Positions 32,051 to 44,911 of a stretch of 64,000 nt of DNA are shown in pieces. A program made the position numbers and the translations under genes. Origin of the DNA: Dermanyssus gallinae (Eukaryota; Arthropoda; Arachnida; Mesostigmata; Dermanyssidae); contig QVRM01005464.1 of assembly GCA_003439945.1 (NCBI GenBank), forward strand, positions 1 to 64,000, in the 5' to 3' direction. The notes under the pieces were generated by a model. It saw only the letters and a program-made list of their open reading frames with translations. It made no database searches and was not told the origin of the DNA. Positions within the stretch are counted from its first letter, which is position 1, and each line of letters begins with the position of its first letter.

Positions 32051-33411
32051 GACAATCTTATATGTGTGGGTGGAAGTACAGCAGCGTCTTAGCACGTTGT
32101 CAACGCGCGTTTATAGAGACGAGATATTCTAAAAGAGGTTCCAGGCAGAATTGTCACTTTGGTTACGAGCATATATATGCAAATTTGTTGCGTAATAAAT
32201 ATTTATCAATTTGCAAACCGTCTGAAGGTCTTCAGATAGTGTCTAGCGGGACATATTTTTACCCTGTTATCCGTATTTAACTGGACTTGCCATGAATACG
32301 ATTTGGAAGGTAGGCTTTGCTTATCATGCCGTTTTATGTCTGCCTTTATCTAGATTTTTCCATTTTTTTCTATAGAGTGATCATGAGTTAGACGCGTGGC
32401 TTGCCTTACCATAGTTGTAACATGAAAGCGTGTGTTCCTTGCTTGGCTGTGGACGTCGTAAGGTGGACGACTAAGGAACATCTTCCAGTAGACATCATCC
32501 TAATCTCCTTTTGTAATAAAAAATACAAAGATTTATTGCGTAGACCGACAAAACCCGTCGGTAAATGTAAATAACTTGACCTATCCCCTAACCCGGAAGC
32601 TCGATATTCTGTGCTTTTTCTCTCCCGATCTTTAGCTCAATGTATCCTTGTATCCAACACCCCTGTCCTAGCATTAGCCTATAGCCCACTCGCCTTTAAC
32701 TTTCTGTATGCCCATTCTGTCCCGCCATGTTCCTGTTTTCTATATATATACCTGCCAAGCGCGATCTGGAACCCAAAAACGCCAATTTGCATTTGCCCTT
32801 GTACGATCTTTACCCTCAATTTTACGATTTTCTCCGACGCCCTCGTTCTTGGCTATTGCTAACTATTGTACCTAATTTTCCTAGCTAGGCACTCTACTTT
32901 GCGATTTTAATTTAGTTTTGATTCGTAGGGCCGCTTTCACCAGTTACATCTGTTTAAGCGAACATGTGTTCTTGACATTCCTTATCCTAATACTAAATCT
33001 TACCTTACTTTGTATTTTTCTTTGTATAAGCTTTGACACCCCCCTTCTCCCTCAAGACATTCCCTGGCGCAGCTAAAACGGCAAACCAATGCAAATCTTA
33101 TAAATTCTCCTTTTTTGGTTTCTAACTTATTTTTCTACCCAAATATATATATATACATATATTTGAAGTTTCCCTATCAGCTAAATTTGGATCGAGGCTT
33201 TCGGCGGCTGCTATATCGGTTATATCTTCGTTTCGATCTCTCCTACAGAGCCAACAAGATTAAAAAAGGCACGAGGAAAGCAAAATTGTCGGCTCGGTAG
33301 AGGTTTGGTATTACTTTTGGAAAAAAAGAGTGACCACCTGCCATAAAACCAAAAGATTCCTACGACGGCGCACAACGCGTATCGTACTAGATATCATTGT
33401 CTTAATAAAAC

Positions 33412-33414
<3 letters not shown>

Positions 33415-33470
<56 letters not shown>

Positions 33471-33529
33471 GGCGAGCACTGCCGAGTGTGCAAACGTATT
33501 GTAAATGATTAATAAATCATCACAATATT

Positions 33530-33570
<41 letters not shown>
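33415..33570. repeat. two (AT)n arrays close together
   Basis: TA arrays at 33415-33468 and 33534-33570, separated by 65 bp of ordinary sequence; a third follows at 33611-33634. Confidence 0.9.
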
Positions 33571-33573
<3 letters not shown>

Positions 33574-34368
33574 CAGGACAATGATATCTAGTAACGCGTA
33601 TCTAGTACGATATATATATATATATATATATATAATTCAAATCCAATTTTACCTAGCCGATGTGTTCGGCTGGACTATTTTAATTTTCGACAATAGCCGT
33701 GTGACCACGGGACTCTGCGCTCAGGGCTCAACTCGACTACGGCTCTTCTACCCTCTACTGACTAGCCTACCTAATAACATTCTCACATATTGCGTGGAAC
33801 GCAAGCAAAAGACACTTTACGCACGCTCTGGACCACTCACTGGGCGGAGCTTCACTCACTGCTAGTGTCCCTGCCTGGCGGACCAAAGCAGATTAAATCT
33901 GAACGACGAACAATGTTAGTGCTTTTTCCTTGGTTCTTCCTTCTCCCCCCCCCCCCCGCCTAAAGCAAGTGCGCTGGGGGAGGCATATCTAGCGACCAGC
34001 TTTGGAAGTGGTCTGAAGGCTCAGTTATATCTGTTTGTCTGGGTTTGCTGAATTTTCACCAAAGTCAGGCATATTCGTTTAAAGCAGAACCAAAGAAATA
34101 CGCGCACCAGCGAATCTAGAATTATTTATATAACCTTTATCGTATTCTATCACTCGTATTATATGTTTTTCTTATGGGACTAAGTCTTGTTAATAAAAAG
34201 CGGCATAGGAGAGACTAACTCGGATGATTTGCTTAGCAGCTTGTGATGGTTCATTAAATAAATCGCTTATTCTGCAAATATGTCTACTAAACAGTTTTTA
34301 GGATATGTGCACAGCAGTGTGCAAGCAAAGACAGACAGCGCCTTTTCACTATATATGTGTGTGTGCTT

Positions 34369-34440
34369 TAGGGGATAGTGAGGTAGTCATGGTTGTCCTC
34401 TACTGGGATGTCCCCGGTTCAATACCTGTTGTTGATCTAA
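34369..34440 (+). mobile_element. SINE family B, head fragment
   Basis: GTAGTCATGGTTGTCCTCTA, then CTGGGATGTCCCCGGTTCAA and CCTGTTGTTGATC, the tRNA-like head of family B with a good B box. The body is absent. Confidence 0.55.
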
Positions 34441-34444
34441 TGTT

Positions 34445-34664
34445 TTACTAGTGTACTAGAGTAAAATGAGCTGCTTGGAGCAATGACCTTTGCAAAGGTA
34501 AAAACGTAGCTGACAGCAGTATTTAAAGGTCGGCATTCACTTACGTGATTGTCAGGCGATGACAACCGCATATCGTTTTTATACGCATATTGTGCTTCTT
34601 GATAATCAATTGCCTGCGACTCGGCTCATTTGCTGATTAATCTGGTGCAGACGGCAGACGACGA

Positions 34665-34702
<38 letters not shown>

Positions 34703-36215
34703 GCAGCATTTTTTGCAAAATTTCCTGAATAGTTATAATTGTGTTGAATTTATGTAATAATAGAAATTAAAAAAAATATATATATATACATGTTTGACAT
34801 TTTGGACAAAATTTTGACATAATTCGGATAAAACTTGAGGGTAAAACCGTTCAATCATTATGCAATGATATTTGGGATAAGTGGAGTAACGCCAAGCCTC
34901 GACGAACTGCAATTACACGTAGCTTTGCTTAGTTTGAAGACGTCTTAAGTCTCTTAAGCAGAATATTAGTGTTATGCATTTCTATAATAGTGAGCTGTAA
35001 TACACTCTTTAAGACAAAGAATGTTCCATCTTTGATAATAGAAATATCCTAGCCGTCTGAACTATCCAGATAGCAGTATCTCAATAGGGTTTAGCTATCA
35101 GCAGCTCACACGCACAAGGCAAGGCTCGGCGCAACTTAGAGTTGGCGGAAATGTTAGTAAGTGTGAGACTGCCATATGTTATGCGTTCGAATAGTGCGAT
35201 CGCATCCTATATAACAATTTACCGCCAGAACAATACTATGTCAACGTTTGAATAATATGCGTCATGCGGACACCCCCCACCCCCTCCCCGCCCCTATACT
35301 CGTTGGACCGCTATACCGCTTTATTGTAGATGCGCCTGTTTATCTTTGCGTCGTCCGCAGACAGAACAATGCCTACGGGATCCGTGTACGTAGAACCCAG
35401 AGAACGAGACACCTGAAGTAAGTCGGACAACGCAAAATCTGGACAAACTGCCATTGCACGCAAACTACATTGTATGCATACGCATAGCCGCATTAATGTC
35501 ATAAAGCATCACAGCAGCTCGTTCTCTGCCAACCGAGTCGTGCGTTGCATACGGCATAGTTATTTTCACGCAACGAATACAACTAGAAACATCCGCACCT
35601 ACACATAGAGAGGGGACGACGACATTCCGCGTTACCGAGCAACGCCTGCACAGATTACCTGCGACAGTGTTGCTTGACATGGTGGTGTTTGTTGCAACCG
35701 CCTTGGATCTCGCTGCTTTAGTACAACATGAGGCTAACCTGGTCTGTACGCATTTGGATATTCCCCTTCCATACGACGGCACGACGTCACTCGATCTAAT
35801 GACACGAGATATCGTGATTACTGTACTCAGTAATCACGTCCTTATTCCGGACATACTCACGAGCTCCTAGCAGGTGCTCACGATTTAGTCCGGCAAAGCA
35901 ATGTCTTGCATTTCTACACCTCTTATTTTATTTACTTTTATTTATTTCTTCGTTGTTTAAGTTCCTACGCCTTGTGCTATGCCGTTGTTGGTTTTATGCC
36001 ACACTTCACACAGTGAGTATAGATCCCCGGTCGGTTTATTTTATCTAAAGTCAGGTGGGGAGCGTTCCTACCCGAGCCAGGCGCCCGCAGTACCCTTCCG
36101 CGGGTCGTTGCTGTACATGTATTCAATGTATAATACTCAATTCGCTGCCGCCCTGTGCATCGTGAGGCTTTCTTTAGCCGGCTACGGCATTAGTTACAGG
36201 TCAATCACCTCGTTC
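34445..36215. other. intergenic, no gene I can support
   Basis: AT arrays near 34664-34687 with a T-run, a CCCC-rich patch (35270-35295) and a perfect 26-bp hairpin at 35813-35838. A minus-strand frame ending in a stop near 35311 follows ACTTACTTCAG| and reads VSRSLGSTYTDPVGIVLSAD; it could be a terminal exon, but no partner was found. Confidence 0.35.
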
Positions 36216-36218
36216 GAG

Positions 36219-36390
36219 TCGGTGGCGTGGTGCATTCGCGTGCGCCTTGTGGCCAGAGGACACACATAAGTGCGCGGGCTCGATTTCCACCGTTGCACAT
36301 TTGTATTTATGAAGTCCCTCTTACGAAGCAATGCGAAAGCAAACCCGTGGACGTTAAATGTTGGCTGAGGGTCAGCCCGAAAAAGTCTTG
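36219..36390 (+). mobile_element. tRNA-derived SINE, family A
   Basis: The tRNA-like head TCGGTGGCGTGGTGCATTCG is followed by box B-like GGGCTCGATTTCC and CACCGTTGCACATTTG. The body has TGGACGTTAAATG, TTGGCTGAGGGTCAGCCCGA and AAAAGT. The copy at 62180 shares every block. Confidence 0.7.
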
Positions 36391-36399
36391 CGTCCATCA

Positions 36400-39158
36400 C
36401 CCCTGATGTATCTGCACTGTTGGCCGCCCGATGCCTGTCCTGTGCTCGTCGGATTAGTGACACCGGAGTTTAAAGTAGTAGTCGTCATCAAACTAATTCC
36501 ACGTGTTTATCAGCGCTCGTAGAACGGGTTTGCCCGTAGCACATGGAAGATGTTTATACGAAGTTTGAATTCAGACTCTCCATAATAAGGAAACCTATGA
36601 TCATTTAAGCAGACGCAGGCAGGAGCAACGGAAACTAAGCATGAAGCACGAGAGAAAGAGACCGCGCGCAGGTGAGAAAGACCATAAACGGATAAAGCAG
36701 CTGAACGTGTGTTAACCTTATTATCAAGCTAGACGTGTTATGGTCTATCGTGACCGTGCCACTAATTTAACCACACACCTACATTCGAAGTCCTAGTGTA
36801 CTTCATTATCGCCTCTCTTGCACGGCAGAGATGGAGATGATGAGCGTGTTCATTGGCGACTGTTTGCTTGCTGTGAGTTAGGCTTAGTTTGTTAGAAGTA
36901 GCGGAACAGGTCGGCAACGAACTATACAAATCAATCTATCCACTGTATCAAGGCTCTACTGCGCCAGACGAGCTGGCGGGGGCACGCCGCGACAGAAGAC
37001 GTGTTACAGCTGCGTTACGAGCCACGGATGGTCATGATGCTACAGCAGATAAGCAACGGCCGTGCTATAGCCGTGGGTTGAGACCTCCCGCTGCGCGGGC
37101 ACCTGCCACAGAACACAAATCCTGGTGCCGGTCAAAGAAATGCCGCGCAATTTTGAATATGAGAGAGCGGCGGGGGGAGGGGGTACGGATTTAGGGGGGG
37201 GGGGTAAAGTTTGCCATTATTACACAGGTCGATGTTTGCTGCCCCAGCGAAGCAGGTGCATCGGGTACTTCCAGACTCCCCCAAAAAAATCTAACGGTGC
37301 CCTCTATTTCGACGCGCTGGAAGAGCCGGCTACATCAAGCGCTGCGATAGCAGAGACCAGCCAAGATCAGCAGACTAGCCTGGCAGCGGTAGCGCTATAT
37401 ATTACGTTATGCTTGCATTGTTTTGCAATGTTAGTCCATTTGACGATGTAAACTGTCACAGGCTTAAAGTGACAGCGGCGGCAGCAGCAGCAAGACATGG
37501 CAAAGAATGAGGAAGAAATCAAAGAAAAACTTTAGTGAGTGGCTCCACCAATTTTCCGAGGCCCTGACCATCACGCATTGGCTAGTTCTAATTCTACCGC
37601 GCATCGTCACCAACCTAGGGGCGCAGTTGTGCGGCACAGATGTGGTCAACGAATTGCTAGCCCAGTTGGTGGAGTCGTCACGATTCTTCCGGCAGCCTGA
37701 TCTGACGTTGCCTGACGCCACAGGAAAGACGCCGTTTGATTTTGACACGCGCTTTGCTCTACAGCGTGGCGTCATCAATGGACTCTCGTGTAAGGAGGCA
37801 ACTGATAGTTAGCAAACGCAGACGGCCGCTGTAACGTAGAGAGGCGAGACGCAGAGAGTTTAAGGGAATGCAGAACACCATATTCACATTTCCTCGACCA
37901 CGTTCGTTATGAAACATTTGTACACACAAGTAGACATTTTTCACAGTGATCATGATAAAAAAATACGTGCAACGTGTCCCATAGCTTTTGTAGCTGTTGC
38001 TCCTATTTTCGTTGTTGTTGTTGCTCCCGTTGTTGGTGGCACTTTTGTCGCAAGCAACAGTTATTTTTCTTGGCGTTGCACATTCATTCAAAGCCCATAC
38101 ACGTCGCAACTTTATGGCTAGACCTTGATGAAAGGTGGCGGCAGTTCGAGTCGGCTTAGATCCCTCGGCGGGTATGGCGGTTAGGCGGAACGAGAGAGGT
38201 TCTGAGATCTGAGGCGGGATGGAATAGCGTGTAAAGCTGCCATAGAGGAGGGGGATCACTACCTGACATCGTGTCGCTGTGTCGTCGACTGCTCGTCCTA
38301 TTCAGGCAACATCGGACAGCGACAGTGTTAGCGCCCGCACAGTGATGCATAGACAACCTTTCTCTGAACGGCCTGCCTCCCTCTATATGTATAGCTTAGG
38401 CTTGTACTGCATTTTGGTGTTGTCGTGGCTGTTGCTTTTGGTGTTGTTGCTGTCGTTGTTGTTGTTATTGTTGTTGTTGTTGTCGTTGGCACTACTTTGG
38501 CGTATGCTAGTGTGACGAGGTACCGGGCTGATGCAAGAAAGGGCCCCCAAAGATGTAAGCGCTTTGCGCCCCCTGCGTAGCCCAGCTGCAACATAGCCTA
38601 AAGGCAGCAGTGGCCGTCGCTAACATACCTTGCGGTTGGCTGATATCAGTGATTTAGGGAGGAAGAAAAACACAAGGAAATTGTTAGAATAAAGTAAATG
38701 CGTGTAATTTGTAAAGGCGTGAAATTGAATGCCCTGCAGCATGGCCTTAGTTTGATGGATACAAGGGTATATATGCACACAACTACATAAACGTACGTAT
38801 AGATGTATATATATATAGAGAGAGAGAGAGAGATTTATTATTCGCTTGGCATGTAGACCTAAATGCACATCCACCCTTTTATATCAGGGACGCCTAGAGC
38901 GGCAACACATATGTTACCTACGCATCACTATAATCAATGTATCCTTCAATTTGCTTTCCATTGGGACAACTTCTTTTTTGTAATATAGACTTGTTCCTTT
39001 CTAACATTTGGTCCTAAAGCTAGGTTGTACATTCTTTTACAATATGCTCAATTGGCTCATTCCTAAAACATCTGCTCGACATTCTTTATTTTGCCCTTCC
39101 CTATATTTAGCTCGTTGTGTCGTTGTAACTAACAACCCTGCCCTGGTATCTGCCAACA

Positions 39159-39195
<37 letters not shown>

Positions 39196-40190
39196 TTACC
39201 TCATTATGTATGCAAATAAATCCTAAAGCAGAACGAGACGACATTGAATTCCGCTATTAGCCAGCTGAAACATACGAGAAAGGATCACTGATTAAAAGCA
39301 TGGAAATTACAATGCAAAAACTAACCTCTGCATATCTATTTGTGCTGTTTTTATCAGTTTTTTCTTAACATCTTGCTACAGTGTTTTTTTTCAGGTGCTG
39401 CACGATGTCAAACGCTGTTTCCCCAGAGCCATATACCGAAATTCAGAAAAGAACGCTTTTGAGTTGCTGCATGTGATACCTTTCCTCTACCGACCCTACA
39501 AATTTCTGCGCGTACTATATTGTGGACCTATTCGCCACAGTGTATCTATGTGCACGGCATTAGTAATTAACTGAATGCACACGCTCACTCTGCGCGGCCA
39601 GCCGTCAAAATTGACGCACCTTTTTGGTTCGACTCGTTGTCATATCAGGAATGCGCTCATCCGGCTGATCGGTAGCAGACGAAAGCTCACTAAAACACAA
39701 ACACGTGTTAACCAAGGTAGAGAATGATGCATCATCTTGTGAATATAAGCGAAGAGCAGAAGTGTTAGCCGTGCCCTTCGCGCCGGACGGACCGCGCCAG
39801 AATTGAAAATTTTATTTGCGCCAGTCAACGGACAGTTCAGCGGATCGCAGCCGATTGCACGGTTTGTTGCAGACAAAACAGCAACAAACTTCGATTCCGA
39901 TCCGCAACCTCGCGCGTGAAGTGAACACTCCCATAGTTGTCGTTGTAGCTGCGCTTGTCGTCACGTCACCGCCGAAAACGGTCTACGGTGCCATTTAGTT
40001 GTCGGTAACTATGGCTCATTTAGTTATCGGTAACTTTGACTGTCGTCGACCCCTGCTCAAATACATCTTTTGCTTCCTCCGCTAATAACAAACAGCTCTA
40101 CCCTCACCGGAATTCGAATTCTAACAAGTAGCTCGAACCTTCGTTCGCGTTTCTTTTGCGGCAAACAACGCAAACGACGACAATAATAAC
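36400..40190. other. intergenic, mixed composition, no gene I can support
   Basis: GC-richer patches (36950-37330, 37560-37810) and G-runs (37184-37205) alternate with AT-rich DNA. A 101-codon plus frame at 37507-37812 and a 166-codon minus frame at 37759-38259 are near what chance gives in 64 kb and have no family resemblance. GTT/GTC triplets at 38410-38500 and GA repeats at 38816-38832 are simple sequence. Confidence 0.35.
38405..38505. repeat. GTT/GTC trinucleotide repeat
   Basis: Imperfect GTTGTTGT units mixed with GCTGTTGCT and GTCGTT. Leu-rich on the plus strand, Thr-rich on the minus strand; not evidence of a gene. Confidence 0.75.
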
Positions 40191-40389
40191 ACCGAGGGCT
40201 TTGTGGCGTACTTCACGTGCCGCCCACCCTCACCCGACGCCTTTGCGCCTTCTCCCGGTACGACGGCGATGTGGTTGCTGTGGCTGCTATTTTTACTGTT
40301 ACCGCTGTTCTGTCATTTAGTTGGCCGTTTTATTATGCTATTTCGAGCCGCCCGTATTGATCCACGTAGTGTCGTCCTTGTTGTACCAG

Positions 40390-40575
40390 TCGTCGTTCTT
40401 GTCATTTTGTTGTTGCTGCTTCTTATGTTGGTGATGTTGTTGTTGTTATTGCTATTGTTGCTGTTGTTGCTGATGTTCTTGTTGTTGTTATTGCTATTGT
40501 TGCTGTTGTTGCTGATGTTCTTGTTGTTATTGCTATTGTTGCTGTTGTTGCTGATGTTGTTGTTGTATGTTGTTG
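40390..40575. repeat. TTG/CTG repeat with 42-45 bp higher-order unit
   Basis: The unit TTGTTATTGCTATTGTTGCT followed by GTTGTTGCTGATGTTCTTG occurs three times (about 40442-40556) inside a longer GTT-rich tract. On the plus strand it makes a poly-Leu/Met segment within a 166-codon open frame. Length polymorphism is likely. Confidence 0.85.
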
Positions 40576-40639
40576 GCGACGACGACGTCCTCCTCGTCGT
40601 CCTGGTCGCCGTCACCTTCTACGTTGTCACTATAGTTTT

Positions 40640-41390
40640 GCTTGCCGCATATGTTTGTTCTCTGCCTTGTTTGCCGAAACTGCAGGATCAGCATTCTCGG
40701 TGAAGCCTCGTCCTTCCCCGAACAGCCTGGGCCGTGTACGTCTCACCATGACTCCACACAAAAGGCAACACGGTTCTGACAGCTCTGCGCGCATCTGTCG
40801 CGTGTCGACTCGTTGTCCTTTCGCTGCGTTACCCTCGACGCATGCCATGTCATCCTGAAGACCTGGATGACCGCCGGCGTTACGCCTGCTGCAACGACGT
40901 TACAACGCGTGGTAGTTCCTGGTGTCATTGTTGATGTTGTTGCTGTGGTGGATAGTGGTGGCATTAGTGGCGGTAGTGGAAGTGACGTCCTGAAAAAGCG
41001 AAACAAACAGACAGGGACAGATGGGAGAAAAAAAAGTGCGACCAGGCACCTCTCGCTGACTATCACCCATTAAGCAAGCAGTCGTCAGTCTGCATAATCG
41101 GGCAACACTTATATGCATGCATTTCGCTGCTGGTGGAGTATATACTTGCAAACACTATTGACTATTGTTCTAGACGCCAATGGGCCTGGTCTTCCTAGTG
41201 TCTCGCAACGGGCCAAAACTCCAACGGCTCGCTGATGGATGAGTACTTCCTTCGCTTGTTCTATTCGGCCATACGGCAAGCATGTCCCGCCTGCTTAACC
41301 GCTTCCTAGCTGACCATAGAAGAAGCAATGGAGCCAGAGACGGTAACGTCTCAGACGAGCGCTTAAGGCTCGTTTAATGCACGCGCGGAC
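40640..41390. other. no gene recognised
   Basis: Open frames of 66-107 codons occur on both strands (40655-41151), but none shows a family motif or a matched pair of splice sites. Confidence 0.4.
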
Positions 41391-41399
41391 GTGTTTGAG

Positions 41400-42110
41400 A
41401 ACCAAAGAAGCACCAAACCGAAGGCCTACGCAAACGCGCGTATACAAGTATCATCTAATGAAGTGCTCGGGAGTTCACTGGTCAACACACACGCAATCAG
41501 CCCGTGCTCCTTTCGAGGACACCTAGCGCTCTCGGTCTCGATTGAAGCTTTGATCAATGAGGCTTGACAGAAGAGCAGGATCTCGTTGAATCCAGGAAGG
41601 GCGCGTACTCCTTCTGGACCGATATGTTTTAAATGCGAAATTCTCTTACTTTGACTAGAGACATCAACTTGGCAAAATCCGGGCCGGCTGTTAGAATTGC
41701 GTCTTTGGCACCAGAAATACCTACCTACGCACTTATTCCGGTAACATCAAATTAAGGAGCGACGAGACGATCTTAGTGCTGAGGTTATTTACCGGCTTAT
41801 GCGGCAAAATCCGGGCCGGCTGTTAGAATTGCGTCTTTGGCACCAGAAATACCTACCTACGCACTTATTCCGGTAACATCAAATTAAGGAGCGACGAGAC
41901 GATCTTAGTGCTGAGGTTATTTACCGGCTCAAGAAAAGTCTGTAGTCAATCATGTCCAAGTCTCGCAGCAAGTTCATCAGCCGAGTGTCTAAGGAGGAAG
42001 ACCTTAAGAAAGACTTACAATGGGCGACCAGTAAGTTTGAGCTTCTTGACGAGGTCCTCTACAGGCCAATCCTACCAGCCATTAGGGGAATGTTATTGTC
42101 AACAAAGCTC
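41400..42110 (-). mobile_element. LINE reverse transcriptase fragment carrying a 132-bp tandem duplication
   Basis: The minus strand reads AKDAILTAGPDFAKL (the AGPD entry to the palm) and then, in another frame, HLKHIGPEGVRALPGFNEIL, usual text for a non-LTR reverse transcriptase. Upstream, LTGRP and LGH-containing frames (42100-41930) may be its N-terminal part. Degenerate. Confidence 0.55.
41671..41929. repeat. 132-bp tandem duplication, two copies
   Basis: GGCAAAATCCGGGCCGGCTG begins at 41671 and again at 41803. The 127 bp that follow are identical as far as I can compare by eye, ending TTATTTACCGGCT in both. Lies within the LINE fragment. Confidence 0.95.
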
Positions 42111-42853
42111 TAAATTGTTGCTGCTAATCATTGGGCACTCACTTAGTTAGCTGATTTCGTCGCACACTGCAGATATTCGGTCATACCGGACGGCTCAGAC
42201 ACCAGGAGTCTAACCATTTTTGTCTGCAAACTCAAGCACCTTCTAATACCTTCTGCCACATGCTGCCATTATTTTTGTATAAATGTGATGGTACTGCGTT
42301 ACGTAGTTACCGAGTAGCTAAGCTTTGTCAAAAGCCATAGTTGGTATGTTTTATGTTGAAGCTGTCACGTCCAGAACCGTAACATTTTGAGACGTTTCCA
42401 CTCCCTTCTTCCATTAGGAAAAATATTTTCTTGCCGCGTTTTACCAAACCTCAAAATATGTACGCAACGCTTTCATACACCCTTGCTGAAGCAGGCCAAA
42501 AGACTAGAAAGTAAGCATGCCTTCAATATCGATATGGCTGTCGAAAAAGCTTTTTAAAATTAACTAAAAATTACTTTAAAATAAGTGCATATATATATAT
42601 ATATATACAGAGTCATTCATATCTTATGGTGGGCATTAAATTTGCTATTGCGTGAGACTGGTCTTTTGGATATACATTTTTGGTCGTAATGAAAATATTT
42701 TACAATATTTCAGGACAAAGCGTTAACGTAAGACATAACAACATATCGATTTTTTGTGACTTTTCTTAATTTGGTTATTCGTTTTTCGCTACGCAAGCTA
42801 GTGAAGTGCCCCCCGTTGTGCAGAACACGACGGTATAATCGGTTCCTTCATGC

Positions 42854-42895
<42 letters not shown>

Positions 42896-42929
42896 GCAAA
42901 TTTCTCAGTTGCTTGCGCTCCATGCCTTC

Positions 42930-42967
<38 letters not shown>

Positions 42968-44487
42968 AAGTGCCGTGATGACAGTCATATGCCAGCACAA
43001 CGACCACACACATATCATACATATGTCGAGCATAAAGTGTCGCTACTTTATATTAGGAGCTCGAAACACATCCCTTAGATCCCGTGGCACCGGGCAGACA
43101 AAGGATAAAGAGTGCGCCGGATCACGCGATTTTCTTCAGCTGCCTACGAGCACCAAGCTGTCGTCTGCCCCGTGCTCTACTCCGTAGTAATCCGTACGGG
43201 GAGTCCTTCAGGGTCGCGACAACAGTCCTGCAACCGCAGTATGTAAGTTAAGTGTGTCTGTCTGTCATATATGTATATGGGAGACATTTTACAGGCACGC
43301 CGCTTTAGATACGTCGTTCAGGCTTCAACGAGGTGACCTCATGAAGGTGGGTCATGGCCACTTGTGGAAACACGAACTCCCTCGTTGGAGAAAGTCTGAC
43401 ATTTAATAGTAGTTATACTTTGTCGAGACTATACGGCACCTGAGCACAGCAGCTGATATTTCGGCAGCGCAGACAGACAGACACCCATACAGCGACACGA
43501 ATCAGAGACAGCGGCCTGATGCGGTGCGGGCAGTCCTCGGAGGGGTACCCTGCTGCTCCATTGCTTTCACATTGTAAAGAAACCATTGTATCCAGTATGT
43601 TAGTATGGCCACAGTACAGGACAGCCGACGGTGTCCACGGGGTCACTCCTCGAGCGGCATATATAGAGAGGGGGGGGGTATGCGTTAACATGTAATGCGT
43701 AATGTGAGGAGACTTACGGCTGTGTTGTTTATTTTTGCAACTCAAGTACCTCAAAAGAGCTTTCGACTTTCTACTCCAGCGGCTATCTCTGGCGGTTCAG
43801 CGCGGCAATGCGGCAGCAATTATGGGCACAGTGAGGGGCTGCCTCGAGGATAAGCTCGATTGGTAGCACCCCTCACAAGCCCAAGGGTAGTTAGATATTC
43901 ATATTCCACTGTAACTACAAAATGAAATAAAACCATATGTTTCTTAGAAATTTAAAGGGATCACTTTGGGCACACTGGAAGCAACTTGTGCTACAGTTAA
44001 GCTTGTAGCTTGCATACCATGCTTTCATTCGATACTTTGTCTCTCCAGAACCTATAGCCTCTTTAATGAACGTCGTTTTGCATGCCGGTCACGCGCGTCT
44101 ACCTTTAGCACATATCAGCCAATAGGCTCCCAACTGGCCGTACTGGCGTTTCAATTGTCTACAGTTCGGCCAGCCGTCATGAAGCGGGGCAGGCATATAA
44201 ACCGGCCTTTTCTGACGCCGGGTTGTTAGAATGCATTATTAGTTATACACCTCAGTGGTCCTTCTTCCAGTGCAGTTCATACTTAGAAGTGCCTCGTTTC
44301 ATGTTTGCCGCTGGTCAACCAAAGCGCGCCTGAGCTGCCCGCCATGCGGGCGGCACTTGTTAAATAAGACGATTGGGTAGAGTACAAGCCACTGCCTATG
44401 CAGCGTCAAAAGGTTACTTTGATTGATTACTTCGGCTCGGAAATGAATTTCTCGTCTGGGCTATGAAAAACGCATCGAACTTATGAG

Positions 44488-44644
44488 GCTACTCGGCGCT
44501 GTGGGAGCGCTGGCTCAAAGGAAGCTTCGATATAGCGCTCCAATGACAAATAGATACACCTTGGCTCCTCTGGGAGATAGTGATGAAGCGCCGTCGGCTA
44601 CCACGGCTCGTTTGCCGAACGAGGAAACTGTAGAGGTCATTTAA
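44488..44644 (+). CDS. hypothetical short open frame, possible exon or small protein
   Basis: From ATG 44488, 51 codons to TAA: MRLLGAVGALAQRKLRYSAP, then NRYTLAPLGD and an acidic/Thr end LPNEETVEVI. The frame is open back to 44441 (ISRLGYEKRIEL). The composition looks protein-like, but there is no signal peptide of usual strength, no known motif and no clear acceptor. It could be the end of a lost transposon ORF or chance. Confidence 0.2.
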
Positions 44645-44822
44645 CGTCTTTCTGCTACCTAGCCTATGGGTCTGCCTGCGTTTTCTACTGCTGCCTCCTA
44701 CCCATATGATCGCTTTTCGGTAGCTTTTTCACTTGGACGAAATTCCGCTTAGTGGAATTTTCCCTATTGCCATATGTAGTACAGTAGGATACTCCGCATA
44801 TGTATTACGTATGCATTTCATG

Positions 44823-44825
<3 letters not shown>

Positions 44826-44906
<81 letters not shown>
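44826..44906. repeat. (AT)n microsatellite
   Basis: About 40 uninterrupted TA units. Confidence 0.95.

Positions 44907-44911
<5 letters not shown>

Larger units (their letters stand above)
31500..34360. other. intergenic, AT arrays and an unassigned open segment
   Basis: Holds (AT)n arrays at 31993-32045, 33415-33468, 33534-33570 and 33611-33634 and a poly(C) run near 33947. The segment 31665-31870 is open on both strands (minus frame with KTHKLIQRVVKALNRSTGD; plus frame with good splice signals); see findings. The pyrimidine-rich DNA at 32600-33070 partly resembles 39060-39150 and may be a repeat tail. No gene is assigned. Confidence 0.35.

Noticed and set aside
37507..37812. 101-codon plus frame (FSEWLHQFSEALTITHW...)
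   Set aside because: Looks somewhat protein-like, but random frames of this length are expected several times in this window and no homology is recognised.
37759..38259. 166-codon minus frame
   Set aside because: No motif, no splice or promoter support; Asn/Ser run comes from GTT triplets on the other strand. One such frame is expected by chance in 64 kb.
40203..40703. 166-codon plus frame with poly-Leu
   Set aside because: Starts at GTG and is mostly a TTG/CTG repeat; no signal for a real membrane protein beyond the repeat.
43413..43754. 113-codon minus frame
   Set aside because: Ends near a possible GT donor, but contains no motif, and its upstream half includes a G-run artefact.
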